DNA of 30,149 nt from Thalassospiraceae bacterium (GTDB taxonomy: Bacteria > Pseudomonadota > Alphaproteobacteria > Rhodospirillales > Magnetovibrionaceae), in NCBI GenBank assembly GCA_030638205.1, contig DAOWFB010000035.1:1-30149 (forward strand), in the 5' to 3' direction. The translations under genes and the position numbers were made by a program. This document shows, piece by piece, positions 9,373-17,874 of this stretch; positions within the stretch are counted from its first letter, which is position 1, and the number at the start of each line of letters is the position of its first letter. The notes beneath the pieces were generated by a model. It saw only the letters and a program-made list of their open reading frames with translations. It made no database searches and was not told the DNA's origin.

Positions 9373-9406
9373 CGCAACCCTTATAATAAAAAATAAAATG
9401 GTTGCG
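9373..9406. repeat. Inverted repeat between the STAS and PP2C genes
   Basis: CGCAACC (9373-9379) and GGTTGCG (9400-9406) form a perfect 7-bp stem with a 20-nt AT-rich loop. It lies in the 88-bp gap between the STAS stop and the PP2C start. No U-tract follows, so it is not an intrinsic terminator. It may be an mRNA hairpin that separates the expression of the two genes, or an operator. Confidence 0.45.
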
Positions 9407-9436
9407 TAAACAGCAAGCTTTTGGGGGAATGCTGTA

Positions 9437-10624
9437 TTGGAAAATTCTATTAAAAATATTTCTCGTGAATATTTACAAGGAAGTCGTGTCCTTATTGTTG
9501 ACGATTCTTTGATGAATTGTGAAATCATAGTAGGATTTCTAAAAAAAGCTGGATTAACCTCTATTGAGACGGCAAAAAATGGTGAAGAAGCACTTACAAA
9601 GATCGGAAGCTTTCTCCCTCATGTAGTTCTTCTTGATATTCAGATGCCTGTTATGGATGGTTATGAGTGCCTGCGCCGCCTGCGTGCTGACCCTGCACAC
9701 AAACATATTCCTGTCATTGTCCAAACTGGGGTTGATGATGTAAATGAAAAGATGAAAGTATTCGATGTTGGGGCAACGGACCTGATATTCAAGCCGATTA
9801 ATTTTCAGGAACTAATAACACGTATCAAAGTTCACCTTGAACGCCATCACCTACTTCAAAAACTGCAAGAATATTTTGATCAAAACGAAGAAGAGCTTGA
9901 AATCTCGCAAAAAATGCAGGGAGGCATTCTACCTTCTCAAAAAATACAGGACAATATTCAAAATCACTACGGCATTAAACTTGAGAATCACTTTGAGCCC
10001 TCCTCGTACCTAGGTGGAGATATATGGGGAATGCGCCCCATAGATGAAGATCGCTTCGCCGTGTATATAGTAGATTTTTCTGGTCACGGGGTAACCGCGG
10101 CGTTAAATACTTTTCGCTTGCACACCATTCTCGAGCAAATGACAGATGAATGGCTTGAGCCAGAAAAAATTCTATTTAGTATAAACAATATTCTTTATCG
10201 CCTGTTGCCCAGAGGGCAGTTTGCAACCATGTTGTATGGTATCGTGGATACGAGAAAATCAACCTTCGACTATGCAAGCGCGGCTGCGCCACCTTTTTTT
10301 CTAGGCAATGAAAATACTGACGAAATAATTCAGTGCGATACCACTGGCACACCGATTGGGTTTTTACCAAATTCACAGTACGATGTGCGCTCGATTGATT
10401 TTCCTACTGGATCACACATATTGCTTTATAGCGACGGCCTGACGGAGGCTCGCGGTTCGGACGATTCTCTTTTAGAGGAAGAGAGAGCAATTAAAATGAT
10501 GTTAAAAAGCTATGGTGCGCCTAATAAAGAAAGCTTCATAAAAGAAATGATGAATAATTTTAATAAGTGGTCACCAGCGCGGCCATTAAATGATGACCTG
10601 ACGATGGTTTGGATGCAGCGATAA
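9437..10624 (+). CDS. Response regulator with PP2C (RsbU/SpoIIE-type) serine phosphatase output
   Basis: Cytoplasmic 395-aa protein: receiver (about 16-137) with acidic pocket VDD (21-23), Asp67 and Lys119; a coiled linker (about 138-165); and a PP2C/SpoIIE domain (about 166-393). Metal-binding motifs are intact: GGD with Asp195, VDFSGHG with Asp213, YSDGLTEAR, and NDDLTMVWM near the end. Expected reaction: dephosphorylation of a STAS-domain phosphoserine, gated by receiver phosphorylation; the likely substrate is the STAS protein 88 bp upstream. The start is a TTG at 9437 with a G-rich site (GGGGG at 9423-9427). The stop lies 7 bp from the stop of the convergent receiver-HATPase gene. Confidence 0.92.
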   Translation: MENSIKNISREYLQGSRVLIVDDSLMNCEIIVGFLKKAGLTSIETAKNGEEALTKIGSFLPHVVLLDIQMPVMDGYECLRRLRADPAHKHIPVIVQTGVDDVNEKMKVFDVGATDLIFKPINFQELITRIKVHLERHHLLQKLQEYFDQNEEELEISQKMQGGILPSQKIQDNIQNHYGIKLENHFEPSSYLGGDIWGMRPIDEDRFAVYIVDFSGHGVTAALNTFRLHTILEQMTDEWLEPEKILFSINNILYRLLPRGQFATMLYGIVDTRKSTFDYASAAAPPFFLGNENTDEIIQCDTTGTPIGFLPNSQYDVRSIDFPTGSHILLYSDGLTEARGSDDSLLEEERAIKMMLKSYGAPNKESFIKEMMNNFNKWSPARPLNDDLTMVWMQR

Positions 10625-10631
10625 ATAAATT

Positions 10632-11528
10632 TTACAGATCAACCGTTGCAATAACCTTATTTCCTTTCCCGATATATTCTATGTTTGTAAAACTTATCAT
10701 TTTTGCCATGGCTATACCTCTGCCATGGGCATCGGTTAAACGTTCTACATCTATATCGATAAAATTATTCCAATTAAAGCCATCTCCACAATCTTCAATT
10801 TGAATCTTAATTGCGTCAATTTCATTGTAGAATTTTACATTGACAACCTTGTCTTTGTTCTCTTCACTCCCCAAACGTTGGCTGATTTCATCTTCCCAAG
10901 CATCATCGTTAAGAAGGGTGGTTTTTTCATCATAGCTTATGCCTAGGTTTCCATGCTCGACCGCATTTAGCAAAAGCTCGGTCAGACCCAAAACAGCCGA
11001 TTCGGGGTCTGGGTAGTTTTGTGAAAGAGCAACCGCTAGATTGCGCGCCTCCTCCATGGTCTGAAACTGTATGTGGGCAGAAAATATTTTGCCCACAAAC
11101 ATGGGGCCCTGCCTTACCATTTGTTTTAAATGGCGAACCCTTTGAAGATCCTGTATGGCCGCCTTTACAATCGCCATCATTGTGTGTGGATTATAAGGCT
11201 TCTCTAAATAGTAGTATGAGCCAGCCTCTATGCCTTCAAGAACCTCTTCGTCACTGGTCTTTGCCGTTTGCATAATTACCGGAATATGACTAAATTCAGG
11301 ATCTTTTTTGATTATTTTTAATAAATCTAGGCCATTCATTCGTGGCATCATGCGGTCAAGCAGTATGACGTCAAATTTTACATCACCATTTTGCATAATT
11401 TCCAACGCGTCTTGGCCATCAACCGCGCTTCGCACCTGATACTCACTAAATTTCAAAAAGGTTTCCAGCAGCTTGCGATTGTCTGCATTATCGTCAACAA
11501 CAAGTATCCAATATTGAGAATTATTCAC
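10632..11528 (-). CDS. Response regulator with RsbW-like HATPase (anti-sigma serine kinase type) output
   Basis: Cytoplasmic 298-aa protein. The receiver (about 6-128) has Asp58 (LLDRMMP) and Lys110. The C-terminal GHKL/HATPase_c_2 domain (about 155-298) has the SpoIIAB/RsbW-style ELLLNAVEHGN box (Glu184, Asn188), G1 box DCGDGF (Asp246) and G2 box GRGIAMA. There is no HisKA dimerisation helix, so it is not a histidine kinase. By family it would phosphorylate a STAS serine and/or sequester a partner; this is the best candidate kinase for the STAS protein at 9043. The GTG start at 11528 overlaps the upstream kinase stop by 8 nt, implying translational coupling. It is convergent with the PP2C gene. 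Confidence 0.88.
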   Translation of the reverse strand: MNNSQYWILVVDDNADNRKLLETFLKFSEYQVRSAVDGQDALEIMQNGDVKFDVILLDRMMPRMNGLDLLKIIKKDPEFSHIPVIMQTAKTSDEEVLEGIEAGSYYYLEKPYNPHTMMAIVKAAIQDLQRVRHLKQMVRQGPMFVGKIFSAHIQFQTMEEARNLAVALSQNYPDPESAVLGLTELLLNAVEHGNLGISYDEKTTLLNDDAWEDEISQRLGSEENKDKVVNVKFYNEIDAIKIQIEDCGDGFNWNNFIDIDVERLTDAHGRGIAMAKMISFTNIEYIGKGNKVIATVDL

Positions 11529-14500
11529 TGTCTATCTCCAGCTTTAATTTGGGAAGCATCACATGGAAAACCGATCCACCAGAAGGATTGTTTTCCGCCC
11601 AAATTTTACCATGATGAATATCTACTGACTTTTTGCAAATACTTAGACCTAGGCCACTTGCCCCAGCGCCAGTATTGGTTCGACTGCTTTGAGAGAATTT
11701 ATCAAAAATATCATCCAATTCATTTTCGGGAATACCAACACCACAATCACAAACACTAACTTTAACGGCATCTACCTTATCGTGACCAGCATTGTTTACT
11801 GATAATTGTGCATTGGAAAATGATATATTGATAACGCCGCGATCATATGAAAACTTAATAGCATTTGAAATCAAATTTCCAAACGCCTGATACATTTCAA
11901 CCTTATCGACCGACACTATAACGTTAAAATCTGGCTTATTCATTACAATCTTTATGTTTTTCTCTTCAGCCAGTCCGTGCATTTCTTGAATAGTTTTCTG
12001 CATAAGATCATATAAATCAACCATTTCGATTTTTAGATGCTTATATTCGGAATCTGTTTTGCCAAGCTTGAGCAGGCTACCGATCAAATCGTTAAGGCGG
12101 GCACTGCCGTCCTGAATGCGGGCAAGACACTGAACAAGGGTTTCTTCGTCACCCATTTCAAGCGCATACTTGCCGAGGCTTGTATGGCTTAAAATTCCGT
12201 GCAATGGCGTGCGAAGCTCATGCCCAATGTTGGCCAAAAATTCACTTTTGGCTTGGTTTGATTTCTCTGCCTCCTGCTTGGCCTTAATCAATTGCTCTTC
12301 GGATATTTTGCGCCAGGTAACGTCTTGGGCAAGCGAAGCAACGCCGGTTACGTTACCCGCATCATCAACCAAAGAAGTATTATACCATTCGCAGGTAATA
12401 CGCCTGCCATCCTTTGTTATGTTTTCATTAATGCTGCTTTCCCCGCCAGTTTTCTCAAGCAATAGCTGAAAAATTTCGTTGATTATATGTTCCTTCAATT
12501 CTGGAACAAGAATCAACTCTTTGGCGCTCTTGCCCAAAGCCTCTTCCTTGGAAAAGCCAAATATAGTTTCGGCAGCAGGGTTCCACATTATAGCTCTAAA
12601 GTTAGTATCCCAAGTAATTGCCGCCAGCGGGGTGCGCTCAAAGTGCAAAGATAACATTGATTCATTTTTACGTACTTCATCTTGGTATTTTTTCAACTCG
12701 GAAAGATCTTCTTGCATGCCAATGAAGTTTGTTAGTTTTCCATCATCATCTTTTATCGGAAAAATATTTGCACTGACAAAATACATAGATCCATCTTTGT
12801 GTTTATTTTTCAGCTCATTGCGCCACACCTTTCCGGAAAGAATTGTCTCCCATAAATTTTTATACACATCATTGCTGGTGGTGTGAGAGCCCAAAATACG
12901 GGGATTTTGACCGATCACCTCGTATGCTTCATACCCAGTTAAAGAAGTAAATTTTTTATTTACGTATTCAATATTTCCATTAACATCGGTAATAACGGTT
13001 GAAACTGGACTTTGTTCGATGGCGCGAGAAAGTCTGGTCATATTTTGCTTCATCTCTTTTTCTTTTGAGATGTCGTGATAAATAATCACGGTACCGCCTT
13101 CTCTAGTTTTTCGTTCAAGAATTTCTATGTAACGTCCATCATGTAATTGCACCACAAAAGAACTCTTTGGATTTTTGTAGTGTTCAATTCGTTGTTTTAT
13201 ATATTTATCATTATCACCTTTGTTAAGGCGAATTTGTTTCATTTTTACCGCAAGACGCGTGTAATCTTCAAATGTCATGCCTATGGTGACGTGATCGGAA
13301 ATTAATGGAAAAATCTCCTTACAGGCAGCGTTAAACAAAGCAAGTCGATTATCAACTGTAAAAATAGCCACCCCTTCAGGGGCGCTATCGATCAAATCTT
13401 CCTCTGTTCCCAACGTATTCTCTGTTCCCAACGTATCATTTTGCCAGTTCGCGCTATAATCTCTGGCGGCAACACGAAACGCATTGGCCACCAGCATGCT
13501 ACGTTCAATATAACGCTTGTCTCTTTCAAAAAAATTCAAATATATCCAGAACGCTGCCAGCAACGCAAAGGCAACAAGCGAACTAGTCAGGATCGTTGTT
13601 GTTACGGCTCTTATGTTTTGTTTATTTTCCAGCGAAACATTCACTAGATGGGCTGCATATCCAATCTGGTTGTTTAGGTTGTCTTGTATGGGGACAGTCA
13701 AAAGATAAAACTGGTTGCCACCGATAGCTTTTTCTACCAAAGAATTGGCTGTCGTTTTTGATGATTGCTTTACAATAAAGTCAAAATCATTTGGCAGCAC
13801 AAAAGAAGTGGGTGAGGTCAAAACTAAAGATGGAAATCTATCGAGATCAGAATTGGGGGGAAGTTTGCCAAACCCCCTTTTAAAACTATCCAAATCAATT
13901 AGGTCTTTTTTGATAAAAATAAGTATTTCTGCGCTGTTAGATTGTTCAAGCTGACGGGCAATTTCTTGAATTTCGACCCCCATCTCTACATAGCCAAGAA
14001 GCTTTCCGTCTTCCCACCATGGTGACACCACACGCAGGGTTAACGTGCCAAAAACTCCTAGCTCCACATCATATGCGGTTTTACCAGTTCGCTCGGCGTC
14101 TAACTGCGAATTCCTTTTAATTATATCTCCATACCTTTGTGGAAAATGGGCACGAAGAATATTTTTTCTATTCGGTAGGGTAAAATATAAATGACTTACG
14201 CCCATGTACTGTTTTATATGGGAATAATATTGCTCGGTTTCTCGTAAAAGAGATTCACGATTTCTAGCCTTTAGCGCATCTTTAATGGCGCTATTGCTTT
14301 GTATGACGCTAATAAAAGATATTAATTGCGTACGTGTATTGTGAATATTTTGCTCTAATAATAAGACGCTACCGTTAACCGTTTGTATTGCCTTATCTTT
14401 GATTCTGGCTTCTTCGCGCACAAAAATTGTTACGGCCAGAATCAAAATTGCAAACGCAGCACCGGCGCCAGCCATAATAAGAATACGAGATTTTAAAGTT

Positions 14501-14550
14501 TTTAGTAGGCCAAACATAACAGGTCCAAAAAATCTATGGCATATACACAT
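11521..14550 (-). CDS. Membrane histidine kinase with double-Cache-like sensor and three PAS domains
   Basis: Inner-membrane kinase of 1009 aa with no receiver of its own. TM1 is about 24-45. The periplasmic double-Cache-type region (about 46-315) ends in a FYLLTVPIQDNLNNQIGYAA signature. TM2 is about 317-340. Three PAS domains follow (about 384-500, 510-630 and 635-750). HisKA has His777 in IGHELRTPLHGI, and the HATPase (about 880-1000) has CDCGVGI and GASGLGLSI. The gene overlaps the receiver-HATPase gene by 8 nt, making that protein its most likely phospho-acceptor; the receiver-PP2C protein is a second candidate. An ATG at 14517 just before TM1 is an alternative start, and neither start has a strong ribosome site. 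An imperfect 18-bp tandem duplication falls before the first PAS. Confidence 0.92.
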   Translation of the reverse strand: MCICHRFFGPVMFGLLKTLKSRILIMAGAGAAFAILILAVTIFVREEARIKDKAIQTVNGSVLLLEQNIHNTRTQLISFISVIQSNSAIKDALKARNRESLLRETEQYYSHIKQYMGVSHLYFTLPNRKNILRAHFPQRYGDIIKRNSQLDAERTGKTAYDVELGVFGTLTLRVVSPWWEDGKLLGYVEMGVEIQEIARQLEQSNSAEILIFIKKDLIDLDSFKRGFGKLPPNSDLDRFPSLVLTSPTSFVLPNDFDFIVKQSSKTTANSLVEKAIGGNQFYLLTVPIQDNLNNQIGYAAHLVNVSLENKQNIRAVTTTILTSSLVAFALLAAFWIYLNFFERDKRYIERSMLVANAFRVAARDYSANWQNDTLGTENTLGTEEDLIDSAPEGVAIFTVDNRLALFNAACKEIFPLISDHVTIGMTFEDYTRLAVKMKQIRLNKGDNDKYIKQRIEHYKNPKSSFVVQLHDGRYIEILERKTREGGTVIIYHDISKEKEMKQNMTRLSRAIEQSPVSTVITDVNGNIEYVNKKFTSLTGYEAYEVIGQNPRILGSHTTSNDVYKNLWETILSGKVWRNELKNKHKDGSMYFVSANIFPIKDDDGKLTNFIGMQEDLSELKKYQDEVRKNESMLSLHFERTPLAAITWDTNFRAIMWNPAAETIFGFSKEEALGKSAKELILVPELKEHIINEIFQLLLEKTGGESSINENITKDGRRITCEWYNTSLVDDAGNVTGVASLAQDVTWRKISEEQLIKAKQEAEKSNQAKSEFLANIGHELRTPLHGILSHTSLGKYALEMGDEETLVQCLARIQDGSARLNDLIGSLLKLGKTDSEYKHLKIEMVDLYDLMQKTIQEMHGLAEEKNIKIVMNKPDFNVIVSVDKVEMYQAFGNLISNAIKFSYDRGVINISFSNAQLSVNNAGHDKVDAVKVSVCDCGVGIPENELDDIFDKFSQSSRTNTGAGASGLGLSICKKSVDIHHGKIWAENNPSGGSVFHVMLPKLKLEIDSE
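13402..13437. repeat. 18-bp tandem duplication in the kinase linker
   Basis: Two adjacent copies of CTCTGTTCCCAACGTATT at 13402-13419 and 13420-13437, differing only in the last base. In frame, this gives LGTENTLGTEED around residues 374-385, in the linker between TM2 and the first PAS. Confidence 0.93.
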
Positions 14551-14680
14551 CTGCCGATAACATTAAAACTTTAATTAACAACATTGCTATCTATGTAAAC
14601 TATATAAAAAAATAAATACCCATCCATGTTATAAATAAAAATTATATAATACAGATAATAACGGCAATAGCGCAGTCATG

Positions 14681-17311
14681 TTAAATATGGTTACCTTTCT
14701 CCAAAGCATTCTTCAGAGTTTTAATAAATAACTTAATTTCAATTGGTTTCGTCAGGTACTCAAAGAAGTTGGCGGCGCGACCCTTTTCAACATCACTATC
14801 CATAGCTTGCGCACTTAAGGCAATAACGGGAATATGCTGCGTTTCTTTTGCTTCCTGCAATTGCTTAAATGTTTCAATTCCATCAATTCCGGGGAGATTA
14901 ATATCAAGCACAATTATGTCAGGCTTACGTGAGCGGGCAACCTTCAACCCTAGTTCGCCACTATTCGCAGAATACATATTTAATTTTGGGATGTTCGATA
15001 CGATCTCCTCCATCAAACATAAATTGTTACGGTTATCTTCTATGTAAAGCATGTTGATGGTTTTGCCATCCGAGATGCCCAAAGAAAGAACTGATGAATC
15101 TGCGGGGCCATCATTTTTGTCGGATGGCTCCAGGGCATCTTCAAAATCTATAATTGGTATTTCAATTGAAAAGGTTGTCCCAACATTAATAACGCTTTTG
15201 CAAGAAATTGACCCCCCCATTAGCTCAATTAAATTCTTGGTTATTGTTAGCCCTATCCCCGTTCCCTCAATTTCGCTATTTTCAGCTTCAAGCCGATTAA
15301 ACGGCTTGAACAGCTCATCCATTCGATCCGCAGGAATACCTAGGCCAGTATCAATTACTGAAATTTGTATCGTTTTATGATCGGTAGGATTTATGGTAAG
15401 GGTAACGCTTCCGTTTTCTCTATTGTATTTAATTGCATTGCTGAGCAAGTTCATAAGAACTTGTTTAACTCGGGTGTAGTCTCCCTGGATATTGAAGGGG
15501 TCATCGTCTCCAAATTCTTTTTTAATGCTAATATTACTCTTTTTAGCAATCGGCTCTATCAACGTTATGCACTCATCCATCGCCTGTTTTAGGGGAAAAA
15601 CATCAAGCGAAAGCTCGGCATGGCCTGCCTCAATTTTTGCCAAATCAAGCACATCATTAATTAATGATAAAAGATGTTCGCCACCAGTTGAAATAAAACC
15701 AACATATTCTACTTGCTTTGCATTCAATGGAGATTTGGGGTTGTATGCAAGCATCTGTGCAAACCCCAAAATGGCATTAAGGGGGGTTCTCAGCTCATGG
15801 CTCATATTCGATAAAAACACAGACTTAGCCTGATTTGCCTTATCTGAAATTTCTTTAGATTCACGAAGGCTCTGCTCCAAATGCTTACTTTTCGTAATAT
15901 CAGTTTCAATTTGCACAATGCCACCATCTTGTGTGGCGCTTTCTGAAACTCGTAACCATCTATCATCAGATAATAAAATTTCGCAGCTTGATTTTGAATT
16001 TTCTTTATGGTGGTGCAGGCGTTTTTCGAGCCACTCCTTATTATTGCCATCAATCTGAACCTGATTTGTTGCCACTAATTCATTAACCAGCGTTTCAAAT
16101 GAAACCCCCGGCTGAATCTTGTGGGCTATCTTTGGGTAAAACTCACTATAGCGCTTATTGGCCATAATTATGTTATCTTCCGCATCATAAATCGCAAATG
16201 CATCGTCTATGGCTTCAATGGCATCACCTAAGAGTCTTTTGCTTTCCTCCATCTGATTTTGAACCATGATTAATTCGCTAATATCCTGAACGGTTCCTGA
16301 TACATGATGTGGATTTCCATCTTTGTCAAAAAGTGTTTCGCTGCGCTCACGTATGTATTTGATTTTTCCACTAGGACAAATAAGTCGATATTGAACTTCG
16401 TTTTGCGTAACCAGGTTCACGGCCCGCTGGCTGGCAAGGAGCACTTTTCGCACATCCTCTGGATGAACTACGCTCAAATACATTTCGTGCGATGCCGGCT
16501 TTGATCCTGGTTCAATTTCAATAATCCTATACACCTCATCAGACCAAATAAGATCACTACCTAAAATACTCATTTCCCAATTGCCGATTTTAGCAATTCG
16601 CTGCGCATTAACGAGGCTCTTTTCTGAAATACCTAAACGTTTTTTGGTGGCATCGCGATCTTCTAGCGCTTTATCCACGATCTTTAATGATGGACGCAAA
16701 ATATAAAAAGCCGATCCCATAAGAACCAGAAGCATTACAATTAATGCTGCTGCATTTGGTATTTCTAACTGTAAAACTTTATTTGCGCTCTCGGCACGAT
16801 ATTCACGCACAACCAGGTCGAGGTTCGGAAGCATGTCTTCCGCCAATATCCCGAGCAATCCGACCATTTTATGGCGACTATTAATATCCAGAATATCAAG
16901 ATTAGTAATTGCATAAGCCTGATCAATATACTTTTTTACCTCAGCATCAAGGCGGCCTATTGGTCCAAAATATATGGGTCGTATATTTTCAGGTATTGGA
17001 TACTTGGCATCTACATCCACCTTTGATCCCGTTAATAAATAATGGGATTCCTCCATTAGGGTAATGGTGGCGGAAAGGTCCTGAATTTTTTGCGCATAAA
17101 TAACAGTATCGTTAACCTCTAAAAGCTGCACCGCCTGAAAAGCAATTTTCTGAGATAACATTCTCTGACGGCCACTAACATTGACAGCTTCAGTCAAGCT
17201 ATCCTGATCGCGCATGATGACAATTAGGGATGTAAATGATGCGATCAACATTACACTAACCAGCGCCAATATGCCGTATTGGTACCTAGCCAGCCTCTTA
17301 GTATTTTTCAT
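14681..17311 (-). CDS. Hybrid histidine kinase: PilJ-type sensor, two PAS, HisKA-HATPase, receiver
   Basis: Inner-membrane hybrid kinase, 876 aa. TM1 is about 13-33. The periplasmic helical PilJ-type region has the P-box NVSGRQRMLSQ (44-54). TM2 is about 185-205. A PAS_3-like domain (about 232-345; NAQRIAKIGNWE, VVHPED) and a second PAS (about 355-470) follow. HisKA has His505 in MSHELRTPLNAI, the HATPase has DTGLGI and GTGIGL, and the C-terminal receiver has Asp803 in VLDINLPGIDG. The ATG at 17311 follows GGAG (17321-17318). Its HisKA-HATPase-receiver core closely resembles that of the kinase at 26283-29663. It is probably transcribed from its own promoter below the tRNA-Gln terminator. It lies 130 bp upstream of the next kinase on the same strand, so co-transcription with it is possible. 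Confidence 0.92.
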   Translation of the reverse strand: MKNTKRLARYQYGILALVSVMLIASFTSLIVIMRDQDSLTEAVNVSGRQRMLSQKIAFQAVQLLEVNDTVIYAQKIQDLSATITLMEESHYLLTGSKVDVDAKYPIPENIRPIYFGPIGRLDAEVKKYIDQAYAITNLDILDINSRHKMVGLLGILAEDMLPNLDLVVREYRAESANKVLQLEIPNAAALIVMLLVLMGSAFYILRPSLKIVDKALEDRDATKKRLGISEKSLVNAQRIAKIGNWEMSILGSDLIWSDEVYRIIEIEPGSKPASHEMYLSVVHPEDVRKVLLASQRAVNLVTQNEVQYRLICPSGKIKYIRERSETLFDKDGNPHHVSGTVQDISELIMVQNQMEESKRLLGDAIEAIDDAFAIYDAEDNIIMANKRYSEFYPKIAHKIQPGVSFETLVNELVATNQVQIDGNNKEWLEKRLHHHKENSKSSCEILLSDDRWLRVSESATQDGGIVQIETDITKSKHLEQSLRESKEISDKANQAKSVFLSNMSHELRTPLNAILGFAQMLAYNPKSPLNAKQVEYVGFISTGGEHLLSLINDVLDLAKIEAGHAELSLDVFPLKQAMDECITLIEPIAKKSNISIKKEFGDDDPFNIQGDYTRVKQVLMNLLSNAIKYNRENGSVTLTINPTDHKTIQISVIDTGLGIPADRMDELFKPFNRLEAENSEIEGTGIGLTITKNLIELMGGSISCKSVINVGTTFSIEIPIIDFEDALEPSDKNDGPADSSVLSLGISDGKTINMLYIEDNRNNLCLMEEIVSNIPKLNMYSANSGELGLKVARSRKPDIIVLDINLPGIDGIETFKQLQEAKETQHIPVIALSAQAMDSDVEKGRAANFFEYLTKPIEIKLFIKTLKNALEKGNHI

Positions 17312-17443
17312 TTACTGCTCCGTATTAAATAATTTAGATGCCATCAGCTTAAGCAAAATTATTAACACTAACCCAATTAACACTGGCCCAACGTCCATAC
17401 TATACACAACTTTTGCGGGCATTAGATTTTAGACAACAACATT

Positions 17444-17481
17444 ATTTTAGGCAATGACCCACATTTTAGGCAATGACCTAC
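17444..17481. repeat. 19-bp tandem duplication in intergenic DNA
   Basis: ATTTTAGGCAATGACCCAC (17444-17462) is followed directly by a copy with one mismatch (17463-17481). It lies between the kinase gene and the tRNA-Gln terminator, within the likely upstream region of the kinase. Confidence 0.9.
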
Positions 17482-17568
17482 ATCAATTCAGCCGCCAATA
17501 ACCAAAGAATGAATTGCTCAATTTTAGATTAAACTTCCCAATAAAAAGCAAAAATAACCCGACAAAAA

Positions 17569-17584
17569 CCCACCTTACGGTGGG
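17569..17584 (-). terminator. Intrinsic terminator of tRNA-Gln (bidirectional shape)
   Basis: A perfect 6-bp stem, CCCACC and GGTGGG, with a 4-nt loop. On the minus strand, immediately downstream of the tRNA, it is followed by TTTTT (complement of 17568-17564). On the plus strand it is followed by C then TTTTT, so it could stop transcription in both directions. Confidence 0.85.
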
Positions 17585-17592
17585 CTTTTTAT

Positions 17593-17666
17593 TGGCTGGG
17601 GGACCTGGACTCGAACCAGGACCGACGGTGTCAGAGACCGCAGTTCTACCATTAAACTATCCCCCA
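17593..17666 (-). tRNA. tRNA-Gln (anticodon CUG)
   Basis: The minus strand reads as a 74-nt tRNA starting TGGGGGATAGTTTAATGGT and ending in CCCCCAGCCA. The acceptor arms pair, the T-arm contains GGTTCGAGTCC, and the anticodon arm GCGGT-CTCTGAC-ACCGT puts CTG at positions 34-36. The CCA end is encoded. The sequence type matches alphaproteobacterial tRNA-Gln(CUG), a second glutamine isoacceptor reading CAG. It is followed by its own terminator. Confidence 0.95.
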
Positions 17667-17703
17667 ACAGGGATTTATCACGCCCACCCATATTGCCAGA
17701 TAC

Positions 17704-17724
17704 GCATGAGTTTAAGCATGAGTT
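17704..17724. repeat. Short direct repeat upstream of tRNA-Gln
   Basis: GCATGAGTT occurs at 17704-17712 and 17716-17724, a 12-bp period, in the 208-bp gap between the tRNA gene and the ppx-like gene. It may overlap the tRNA promoter region. No clear promoter could be assigned there for the minus strand. Confidence 0.6.
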
Positions 17725-17798
17725 GGGGACATATACGGTGCAATCTAAAAAAACTCAAGGCCCAAAAGCCTGCCCTTGCTTGCATTTTATCAGATGCT

Positions 17799-17827
17799 TT
17801 GTTTTTACATGCTTAATTTGCTATGGT
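17799..17827 (+). promoter_or_regulatory. Possible sigma-70-type promoter for the ppx-rlmE operon
   Basis: TTGTTT (17799-17804), a 17-bp spacer and TATGGT (17822-17827) make a weak -35/-10 pair about 48 bp upstream of the GTG start of the phosphatase gene. Spacing is ideal, but each hexamer matches consensus only partly. Confidence 0.3.
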
Positions 17828-17874
17828 GAAGCCAAGCAGACAATTTAAATTATTGTCCAGAAAGAGAATTTATC

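Noticed and set aside
9373..9420. Terminator between the STAS and PP2C genes
   Set aside because: The stem is real but no T-run follows it, and the two genes are functionally linked.
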